Shown here piece after piece: positions 10,401 through 16,864 of a stretch of 35,056 nucleotides of DNA. The stretch lies in assembly GCA_020725265.1 (NCBI GenBank), contig DYFK01000027.1, positions 1-35,056 of the forward strand. The letters are read 5' to 3'. The DNA comes from Hydrogenophilus sp. (GTDB lineage: Bacteria > Pseudomonadota > Gammaproteobacteria > Burkholderiales > Thiobacillaceae). The notes under the pieces were generated by a model. The model was not told the DNA's origin. It searched no databases and saw only the letters and a program-made list of their open reading frames with translations. How positions within the stretch are numbered: position 1 is the stretch's first letter; every line of letters starts with the position of its first letter. Position numbers and translations under genes: made by a program.

Positions 10401-13400
10401 GCCGGCGGCAATCTGACGGTCAACGCGCAGTTGCGCGGTGGTGTCGCCAGCCGCATCGAAGCGGATGCCGGCGGCGCGATCCAGGTCAACGACGACATCG
10501 CCGTCGACAGCGGCTGGATCCGCCTGTTCGCCGGCAATGAGCTCGGTTTCAGTCTGGGCGGCGGCGCCTATGCCGGCGCCGGCGGCATCCACCTCTACGC
10601 CGGCGGCAACCTGACCACCGGCAATCTTTCCGCCGCGGGCGGCGCCAGCCTGACCAGCGATGGCGCCTTGCGCGTCGCCCGGCCGATCGGTGCCGACGTC
10701 GGCGCGCTCGATCTGTACGCGGCCGGCAGCCTGTGGATCGACGCGCCCATCGCCAATGTCGGCGGCGGCCTGAGCGCGCGTTCCGGCGGCGATCTGTTCG
10801 TCAACGCCCAGATCGACGGCATCGGCACGTTCCTTTCGCTCGATGCCGGTGGCAGTCTGTACGTCGATGACGAAGTCGCCAGCGCCAATGCGCCGTTGCA
10901 GGCGCGCGCCGGCGGCAGCGTGCATCAGACCGCCAACGGCGTCGACGAATACGGCGCTCCGCTGACCCGGCAACTGCGTTCCGGCGACGCGCCGCTGACC
11001 GTGATCGCCGGCGGCAATCTGACCACCGGCTCGATGGTCACCACCTCGACCCTGGACGTGATTTCCACCGGTGGCCATATCCATATCGCCACGCCGATCT
11101 ACGAAACCACCGGCGATACCCGAATCCTGGCGGCGGGCGACATCCGCGTGAACCAGGTTGTCGCCAACAACACCTCGGGCGCCGATCTGTTCATGCAGGC
11201 CGGCGGCAATATCCACGTCGATGCCAAGATCGGTCCCTGGGATCGCAGCGACGCCACCTATCCGACCCTGAACCGCGATGCCACGCCGGGCGGGCGGATC
11301 ACCCTGATCTCCGCGGGCGACCTGCTCATCAACCAGGAGATCGCGACCTATCTGGATACCCTGACCGGCATCGACGATGCCGCCATCTCGCTGACCTCGA
11401 CCGCCGGCGGAGTCCACCTGGCGCCCAACCTCAAGGTGGTTTCCGACGGCGGCGCGATTTCCGTCCGTTCACATGCCGACCTGGAAAATGGTCCGGCCAT
11501 CACCGTGTTCGATGTCGCCCATCTGAACGCGGCGCCGACCACCGGCTATTTCACCACCGGCGCGTTGTCGCTGACCTCGACAGGCGGCGATGTCCACATC
11601 AACCAGATCATTCCCAATACCACCGGCTCGGTGACCATCCGCGCGGCCGACGGCTTGTACATCAACCAGCGCATCTACACGGCGGACGGCGACATCAATC
11701 TGTACGCGGGCGCGGGCGGCATCTGGCAGAACCCGATGGCCGATCCCGAGCCCGACGCGAACCTGAACACCACCAGGATTTCCGACATCGACCCCGCGCG
11801 GGGCAACCTGTACATGGAAGCGGTCGGCGACATCCGGCCGCAAGTCGTGCGCGCCGATGGAACGCTGACCATCAAATCGACCGCGGGCGCCATCATCGGC
11901 GGCGAGATCGGGAGCAGCCGGGACAGCGCCGCGGTCAATCTGGGCATGCCATCCAGCGTGCGTCTGGCGGGTTACACCGGCATCCATGGCTTCAATACCA
12001 CGTCCTCGTCGGATGTCGCGGCGATTTCCAGCGTCGGATCGGTCACCGGCCTGGGGGTCTATCAACCGGGCAATCTGCTGATCATCGCCGGCCAGGACAT
12101 CGTCAATCCGAGTGCCTCACTGGGGCATGCCGCCAGACTGTACGCCGGCCGCGACATCACGCTGTCCGGCTTCGTCGCCATCGATTTCGAAGCCCGCGCC
12201 GGCGGCGATTTCACGGTCACCGGCAACGCGTTGGCCAATGATGGTCCTACCTACTTCTATAACCTCGCCGGTTCGATGGATGTCAGCGCGGGCACGGATC
12301 CCTTCACCGGCCTGGGTGGCGTGACCGTCGCCGGTGTCAACGCGCCGACCTGGGGTGGGGCTACGCCGGGAGGCGGTGACATCACGTTCAATACCAGCGG
12401 TGGCAATAGGGTGCTCTGGGTCAGCGGCGATGGCGGCATGATCGCCAACGCGACCGGCAACATCACGTTGCCGATCACGCACGTTTCCTATGCCCTGGAT
12501 TTCATCAACCACGACTTCTGGGCATCGACGCTGTCCCAGCAAATCACCCAGCCGTTCGATCTGCATGCCGGCGGCGACATCTCGCTGCAACGCTTGCAAA
12601 CCGTCGGCGTGGTGTCCATGGTCTCGACCGGTGGCGACATCCAGATCGATCACACCATCGGCGCCCATGTCACGGTCGATCCCACCCAGGGCTGGAATCC
12701 GGACGACCTGGGCGTGGCCAGCCTGTACCTGCGCGCCGATCAGGGCGACATCCGCATGCATGAGGCGCGCGCCGAGGGCGACATCACCATCGCCGCGCCG
12801 AACGGCACTGTCAGCTTCCTGGGTGGCCTGAACGGCATCGAGGCCGGCGGCAACCGCTCGGTCACCGATTCCGGTGGCGCGGTCGTCGTTGGCGCCAGCA
12901 TCGACGCGACGCCTGTTAACCGGATTCCGGGGCCGATTGCCGTGGCACCGGCGGTCGCGGTCGGCCCGACGCTGGCCGGCGGGCCCGGTGGCCCGGTGCC
13001 GGGAGCCTTGCCGCCGGGGGCGCCGGCGGCGCCGCTGTTCGCCAACGCGGGGCCGGGCGCCACGCCAGGCGCGCCGACGCCGAGCGGTGCCGGGACCGGA
13101 CCGGTCGGTCCGACCGGGGCCACGGTCAGCGCTGGCACGCCTGGCGCGATCGGCGCCGGCGCGACGACCACACCGGGCGGTCTGGCGACTGGCGCCGACA
13201 GTTTTGGCGAGATTTTCGTCGCCGATTCCGCCGTCGAACAACCGGCGCGATCCTCCGAACAGACCGGCACGGAGACCGCCGAAGCCGCCGAGGGTGGGGC
13301 CAGTGCCGAGGAAACCCAGCTCGCCGATTCGTCGTCGGCGGAGGAACGCGGCGAGGGTGCGGCCGTGCTGGCCGCCATCGAGGAAGACGACGAGGAACGC

Positions 13401-13529
13401 CGGAAACGCGAGTCTGGCGCCGCGCCGCTCGATGCCGCCTATCTGGCCTTCGCCGGTGGCCGGGGGGATGCCAGGGAGAAGGACTTCGGCCGTGGCGACC
13501 CGGTCGAGCTCAATCGTGTCCGGCCCTGA
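7449..13529 (+). CDS. Filamentous-haemagglutinin-type two-partner secretion exoprotein (TpsA)
   Basis: A 2026-residue secreted or surface beta-helix protein. ATG 7449 is chosen over 7434 because GAGGA sits 8 bases ahead of it. A signal peptide with a basic n-region (RFRRRRDWR) ends near VQA-AP. The TPS secretion domain follows (GGVVRAGDARIEQQGNLTRI, then NPNGVIFG with N117), which TpsB recognises. Residues about 300-1820 are Gly/Asp-rich repeats (AGGDL, VNAQIDG, GALSLTSTGG) expected to form a long right-handed beta-helix. Residues about 1823-2026 are Pro/Gly/Ala-rich, then acidic (AIEEDDEERRKR). No recognisable toxin or protease domain is seen at the C terminus, so an adhesin or matrix role is more likely than contact-dependent inhibition. 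Its 3' end overlaps the WD40-caspase gene by 14 bases. Confidence 0.92.
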   Translation: MPTTQTRFRRRRDWRLNALTAALCAAGCFSPLVQAAPTGGVVRAGDARIEQQGNLTRIEQTSARAIIDWRGFDVGAAEAVRFDQPSSRSATLNRVTGDQLSRIDGRISADGQVFLVNPNGVIFGDGASIDVGSLFVSTANIANPDFMAGRLKFDQPGRPDASIRNAGTITAAEGGLVALVAPHVRNDGVIAARLGKVALAGGDRFTLDLYGDQLIRLEIGEADARALLEAQPGRVDQSGRIEADGGQVVLVTAATGKRALDGVINLDGIAQADSVREQGGRIVLESAGEVRVSGELRARGLGEGEVGGVIDVRGERITLAGARVDSSGQAGGGRVHVGGGWQGGEGRRAREVDVDTGSRLHADALGRGDGGEVVVWADGRTGYAGTITARGGEQGGDGGRVEVSGLVRLDFAGHVDAGANLGLGGLLLLDPDNLLIGPAEAAVIARILRTGTTTRLQANEDIEINAAIDGRGGRAGGGLDLEAGRDIRINDYIVTRDGRVRLYAGTGTVTVAPDKAVFAGGGGIDIVTGGSLDAGALLTSGALSLTSTGGAVRVGAPIEAGNGDLVVRAATDVDIDAPVVNLRSGAKVDIEAGGDLRVSAQIDGLDGVSGGSARLVAGGDLTLSSWVATQDGAVTGQSGGRIVVGADGGVLAGNAPVSLDAGEDLELHGIVHSLGAVALRSRDAGVVLGAPFLADSGALTVTAGLDVSVDAPVLTPRSGAPVHIEAGRDLRVNAQIDGLGDQTSGSVTLKAGRDLIGNASVATRDGAIDVRAGGQVWLSPETGLHAGSAPITVRGVSVRTGMLDTSGALDVQATGGDLVIGGAMLLGTTTQIQTSGNLDIQQPIVMADGASLTLSAELDLGVRAFLRVSGVGAIHLAGGRDVHLDAPVFSDFGAISVTAGRDVTAGSNGGLYAGSGPVGIDANRNLTAPVVMTGGPITLTSATGSVDLAGQVRGAGAPVAISAPGAITIGQPVVIGNGGSLNLNAGGNLTVNAQLRGGVASRIEADAGGAIQVNDDIAVDSGWIRLFAGNELGFSLGGGAYAGAGGIHLYAGGNLTTGNLSAAGGASLTSDGALRVARPIGADVGALDLYAAGSLWIDAPIANVGGGLSARSGGDLFVNAQIDGIGTFLSLDAGGSLYVDDEVASANAPLQARAGGSVHQTANGVDEYGAPLTRQLRSGDAPLTVIAGGNLTTGSMVTTSTLDVISTGGHIHIATPIYETTGDTRILAAGDIRVNQVVANNTSGADLFMQAGGNIHVDAKIGPWDRSDATYPTLNRDATPGGRITLISAGDLLINQEIATYLDTLTGIDDAAISLTSTAGGVHLAPNLKVVSDGGAISVRSHADLENGPAITVFDVAHLNAAPTTGYFTTGALSLTSTGGDVHINQIIPNTTGSVTIRAADGLYINQRIYTADGDINLYAGAGGIWQNPMADPEPDANLNTTRISDIDPARGNLYMEAVGDIRPQVVRADGTLTIKSTAGAIIGGEIGSSRDSAAVNLGMPSSVRLAGYTGIHGFNTTSSSDVAAISSVGSVTGLGVYQPGNLLIIAGQDIVNPSASLGHAARLYAGRDITLSGFVAIDFEARAGGDFTVTGNALANDGPTYFYNLAGSMDVSAGTDPFTGLGGVTVAGVNAPTWGGATPGGGDITFNTSGGNRVLWVSGDGGMIANATGNITLPITHVSYALDFINHDFWASTLSQQITQPFDLHAGGDISLQRLQTVGVVSMVSTGGDIQIDHTIGAHVTVDPTQGWNPDDLGVASLYLRADQGDIRMHEARAEGDITIAAPNGTVSFLGGLNGIEAGGNRSVTDSGGAVVVGASIDATPVNRIPGPIAVAPAVAVGPTLAGGPGGPVPGALPPGAPAAPLFANAGPGATPGAPTPSGAGTGPVGPTGATVSAGTPGAIGAGATTTPGGLATGADSFGEIFVADSAVEQPARSSEQTGTETAEAAEGGASAEETQLADSSSAEERGEGAAVLAAIEEDDEERRKRESGAAPLDAAYLAFAGGRGDAREKDFGRGDPVELNRVRP
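9162..10880 (+). repeat. Internal repeats of the TpsA beta-helix
   Basis: Three related segments begin at about 9162, 9564 and 10728. Each follows the order [ID]DAP, a short variable stretch, an EAG or RSG turn, a [GR]DL strand, then a near-identical NAQIDG (SAQIDG in the first). The first two are 402 bases apart and still similar at base level, which suggests tandem duplication. Shorter GALSLTSTGG and AGGNLTTG units recur elsewhere in the gene. Confidence 0.7.
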
Positions 13530-16443
13530 GCGCGCGCGCCGCCGGCCGGGCCGATGGCGCCGGCTGGCCGGTGTCGCCGCGCTGGCCATGGGGATGGCGC
13601 TGGAGCTGGCGCCGGCCAAGGCCGCCGAGCCGCCGGCCACGCCGATGTTGCGCGTGGAAACCGGCATGCATACCACGCTGATCCGCCGCATTCTGGTCGA
13701 CGCGCCGCGCGACCGCCTGATCACCAGCTCCGACGACAAGACCATCCGCGTCTGGCAGATGCCGGAACAGCGCCTGGTCTCGGTCCTGCGCGTGCCCATC
13801 GGCCAGGGCCATGAAGGCCAGGTGTTCGGCATTGCCCTGTCGCCGGACGGCAAAACCCTGGCGGCCGGCGGCTGGACCGGCTGGGATTGGGACGGCACCG
13901 CCTCGATCTATTTCTTCGACATCGCCAGTGGCGAACTGGTCCGCCGGATCGGTGGCTTCCGCGACGCCATCCACGCGCTGGCCTGGGCGCCGGACGGCCG
14001 CCATCTCGCGGTCGGCCTGCAAGGCCGGGCGGGCCTGGACATCCTGCGCGTGGCCGACGGCAAGGTCGCGGTCAGCGATCTTCAGTACCGCGACAAGCTG
14101 ACCGACCTGGCCTTCGATCCCGCCGGCCGCCTGGCCGCGGCTTCGCTCGACGGCATGGTCCGGCTGTACGACACGGGCTTCAAGTTGATCGGCAGGCGCG
14201 TGATCCCCGGCGGCGAAAAGCCGATCTCGGTGCGCTTCTCGCCGGATGGCGGCAAGCTGGTCGTCAGCTTTCTCGATACGCCGACACTGGCCGTGGTCAG
14301 CGGGCGAGACCTGAATCTGGATTTCCATCCCAGGCTCGACGAACCTGGCCAGAAAACCCTGTTCAGCGCCGCCTGGTCGTTGGATGGCCGTTATCTGTAC
14401 GCTGCCGGCGATCTGCCCGGCGCCGCCCGCAATCCGGTCTACCGCTGGCGCGGCGGCGGCCGGGGCAGTGTGGAGCGAATACCGGCCGCGGTCAGCCGGA
14501 TCACGGAAATCCAGGCCATGCCCGGCGGCCGCATGGTTTACGCGGCGGAAGACCCGGGGTTCGGCGTGCTTGGCGCGGATGACGCGCTGGTTGGCTTCAA
14601 GTCGCCGGACATTCTTGATTTCAGCGACTCCCACGGCCAGTTGCTGATCTCCGCCGACGCCGCCGTGGTCCGCTACCCGATCCGTCGCGGCGAACCCGCC
14701 TCGCGCGTCTTCGCCGTACTGGAAGGTACCGGCAACGAGCCGACCAAGGAGATCAAGACCAAGCTCGAAGGGCCGCGCCTGCAAGCGTCCGGCATGCGCG
14801 TGGAAGGCTGGCGGAACGGTTTCTCGCCCCGGATCAACGGCAAGGCCCCGAAACTCGACGATTACGAGATGGCGCGCGGCTACGCGCTGACTCCCGATGG
14901 CAAGTCGGTGCTGCTCGCCACCGAATGGGCGCTGCGTCTGCTCGACGCCAACGCCCGTGAACGATGGCGGGTCAAGCTCGCGGCCGTGGCCTGGTCGGTC
15001 AACGTCAGCCGCGATGGCCGCCTGGCGGTGGCGGCGCTGTCGGACGGCACCCTGCGCTGGTACCGCATGCGCGACGGCAAGGAAGTGTTCGCCTATTTCC
15101 AGCATCGCAACGACGAGGACTGGATCGCCTGGCTGCCGGATGGCCATTACATGTCATCGATCGAAGGCGACAACCACATCGGCTGGCACCTGAACCGGGG
15201 CCGCGACGCCCCCCCGGACTTCTTCCACACCGTCCAGTTCGACCGCGTGCTTTATCGGCCAGACCGGGTGGTCGGCGCTTTCCGGATGGAAACCGGGGCG
15301 CCCGGCAAACCGCCGGCATCGGCGTTCGACATCGCCCGCATCCACGAAATCGCGCCGACCCGGCTGCGCCTGCGCCCCGGCGGTATCGAGACCCGGGGCG
15401 GCCAGAGTCTGCTGCGACTCGACATCCTTGGGGAGAAAGGCGCGCGCAAGACCCTGGATCTGGCCATCTTCGTCAACGGCATCCCGGTCACGCCCGCGCG
15501 CGAACGCGAACTGAGCCCGACCGAAAGCGAGCGTTTCACGCGCAGCGTCAGTCTGCCGCTGTTCCAGCGCGAGAACGAAATTCGGGTGGAAGCCTTCAAC
15601 GGACTTTCACTGGGCGTCGCCGAGACCTATCTTTCCCTGCCGGAAGCCTTGCCGCGCAAGACACCGGTCGGCAACCTTTATCTCCTGGCCATCGGCGTCA
15701 ACGATTTTCCGGCGCTCAAGGAAGGCACCAACCTTCTCTACGCGGCGCGCGATGCAGAGGAAATCACGCGCGCTTTCAAGGAATATGGCGCTGGCCACTT
15801 CCGTCGGGTGCATTCGCGGCTGATCAATGACAACACTCCGGAAAAGCCGACGCGCGCGGCCATACTCGATGCCCTGAGCTTCATCGAACAGGCGGAGGCC
15901 GCCGATACCGTGGTCGTGTTCCTGGCCTCGCATGGCATCAGCGACCGCGCTGGCAATTACTACTTCGTGCCCCGCGATGCCCGCCCGGACGATCTCGCGC
16001 GCCTGGAAAAAGGCGGTGAAATCCGGTCGCTGATCCCCTGGACGGCGTTCTTCGATACTTTCCGCAAGACCGCCGGACGGCGTCTTCTCATCGTCGACAC
16101 CTGCCAGGCCAGGAATATCGAGGGCCGGTTCGAGTCGCATTCGCTGATGAAACGCTCCTCGGCTTCGCTGTTCTCCCTGATGCTCGCCTCCAAGGGCGAC
16201 GAGGAATCCCAGGAATTCCCGGACTCCCGCCACGGCCTGTTCACCTACTCGCTGCTGACCGCGCTGTCGGACGAGAACGATCGCAACGGCGATGGCTATC
16301 TTTCCCAGACTGAATTGTTCGAGGCCGCCGCGCGCATCGTCGAAAAGCACCGGGATCGCGAGATCGGGCCGCAAACGCCGCAGTTGGTTGCGCCGCCGCC
16401 GTTGCGTGAACTGCCGGTCGCGCGTTTGCGCCAGGGCGCGTGA
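13516..16443 (+). CDS. Exported WD40-repeat protein with C-terminal caspase (Peptidase C14) domain
   Basis: A predicted orthocaspase of 975 residues. GTG 13516 is preferred: it overlaps the tpsA end by 14 bases and gives a signal peptide (basic RARRRPGRWRR, hydrophobic core, cleavage near AKA-AE at 36). A cytosolic start at ATG 13588 is possible. Residues about 45-480 carry WD40-type repeats (LITSSDDKTIRVW, IALSPDGKTLAAGG, LAFDPAGRLAAASLDGMVRL, VSRDGRLAVAALSDGTLRW). A Trp-rich segment and an Ig-like stretch follow. The C14 domain starts near 717 (GNLYLLAIGVNDFP), with catalytic His806 in LASHGIS and Cys863 in VDTCQA, so both dyad residues are present. A later HGLFTYSLLTAL is typical of the family. 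Its substrate is unknown; co-transcription with TpsA suggests processing or surveillance of the secreted protein. Confidence 0.85.
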   Translation: MSGPERARRRPGRWRRLAGVAALAMGMALELAPAKAAEPPATPMLRVETGMHTTLIRRILVDAPRDRLITSSDDKTIRVWQMPEQRLVSVLRVPIGQGHEGQVFGIALSPDGKTLAAGGWTGWDWDGTASIYFFDIASGELVRRIGGFRDAIHALAWAPDGRHLAVGLQGRAGLDILRVADGKVAVSDLQYRDKLTDLAFDPAGRLAAASLDGMVRLYDTGFKLIGRRVIPGGEKPISVRFSPDGGKLVVSFLDTPTLAVVSGRDLNLDFHPRLDEPGQKTLFSAAWSLDGRYLYAAGDLPGAARNPVYRWRGGGRGSVERIPAAVSRITEIQAMPGGRMVYAAEDPGFGVLGADDALVGFKSPDILDFSDSHGQLLISADAAVVRYPIRRGEPASRVFAVLEGTGNEPTKEIKTKLEGPRLQASGMRVEGWRNGFSPRINGKAPKLDDYEMARGYALTPDGKSVLLATEWALRLLDANARERWRVKLAAVAWSVNVSRDGRLAVAALSDGTLRWYRMRDGKEVFAYFQHRNDEDWIAWLPDGHYMSSIEGDNHIGWHLNRGRDAPPDFFHTVQFDRVLYRPDRVVGAFRMETGAPGKPPASAFDIARIHEIAPTRLRLRPGGIETRGGQSLLRLDILGEKGARKTLDLAIFVNGIPVTPARERELSPTESERFTRSVSLPLFQRENEIRVEAFNGLSLGVAETYLSLPEALPRKTPVGNLYLLAIGVNDFPALKEGTNLLYAARDAEEITRAFKEYGAGHFRRVHSRLINDNTPEKPTRAAILDALSFIEQAEAADTVVVFLASHGISDRAGNYYFVPRDARPDDLARLEKGGEIRSLIPWTAFFDTFRKTAGRRLLIVDTCQARNIEGRFESHSLMKRSSASLFSLMLASKGDEESQEFPDSRHGLFTYSLLTALSDENDRNGDGYLSQTELFEAAARIVEKHRDREIGPQTPQLVAPPPLRELPVARLRQGA

Positions 16444-16690
16444 ACGGAGTGAGGGGTGCGCTGCCGGGATCCCGCCCCTGGCGGGATGTCGTTTCAGCTT
16501 GACCTGAGCGGGTGCATCGCGCAGCATGCGGGCCGATGTTCAAGATTCCCTTTCCGCGGGCCGCCGCCCGCGTCTTCTCCCAGGTTTCCCAGTGCTTGTC
16601 GGTGTCCGGCCTCGGCCGTCGTTCCGAACACGGCGAACAGATGGAAATCTGTGGTGGCGACGTCGGTTGGAAAAGCGCGCCGAAATGGAA
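16444..16690. other. Intergenic stretch between the caspase gene and tRNA-Leu
   Basis: No gene is supported here. An 8-bp inverted repeat ATCCCGCC/GGCGGGAT (16469-16476 and 16480-16487) lies 26 bases after the caspase stop, but no T-run follows, so it is at most a weak terminator or an mRNA 3' hairpin. The rest shows no convincing structure. Confidence 0.5.
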
Positions 16691-16724
16691 AAAGCCTGGT
16701 AAATCGTTTGATTTACCAGGCTTT
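16689..16724 (-). terminator. Terminator of the tRNA-Leu transcript
   Basis: A perfect 15-bp inverted repeat, AAAGCCTGGTAAATC (16691-16705) and its complement (16710-16724), surrounds a 4-base loop. On the minus strand it ends in TTTTT and lies just beyond the tRNA 3' end. The A-run on the other side also lets it act on the plus strand. Confidence 0.88.
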
Positions 16725-16734
16725 CTGGATGTCT

Positions 16735-16821
16735 TGGTGCCCAGGAGAGGACTCGAACCTCCACGCCCTTGCGAGCGCTAGGACCTGAACCTAGTGCGTC
16801 TACCAATTCCGCCACCTGGGC
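16735..16821 (-). tRNA. tRNA-Leu (anticodon CAG)
   Basis: The 87 bases include an encoded CCA end. Acceptor arms GCCCAGG and CCTGGGC pair, with discriminator A before CCA. The D arm contains GGCGGAATTGGTAGACGC. The anticodon stem is CTAGG/CCTAG around TT-CAG-GT, giving anticodon CAG, which reads CUG. A long class II variable arm (CGCTCGCAAGGGCG) and the T-loop GTTCGAGTC follow. CUG is clearly the preferred Leu codon in this window's genes, consistent with need for this tRNA. It diverges from rnr with only 36 bases between them. Confidence 0.97.
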
Positions 16822-16834
16822 CAAGAAGACGCGC

Positions 16835-16864
16835 ATATTAACGATCCATTCGAATTCATGTCAA
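16835..16864 (-). promoter_or_regulatory. Promoter of tRNA-Leu, overlapping the rnr start codon
   Basis: On the minus strand, a consensus -35 box TTGACA (16864-16859) is followed after 18 bases by TAATAT (16840-16835). This predicts transcription starting about 7 bases before the mature tRNA 5' end. The -35 box covers the second and third bases of the rnr ATG and the codon after it. Confidence 0.7.

Noticed and set aside
8127-11417. 1096-codon open frame on the minus strand inside tpsA
   Set aside because: GC-rich third positions remove stop codons on the opposite strand. The translation is Gly/Ala/Asp-rich without family features or ribosome site, while the plus frame is a clear TpsA.
12874-13515. 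Upstream extension of the caspase frame
   Set aside because: It is Arg/Pro-rich translation of tpsA in another frame. The signal peptide begins at 13516.
13510-15147. 545-codon minus-strand frame under the WD40 region
   Set aside because: Shadow of the plus-strand coding sequence; no recognisable domain and no promoter.
16540-16836. Minus-strand frame with AELVDALGSGPS sequence
   Set aside because: This is the well-known false translation of a tRNA-Leu gene.
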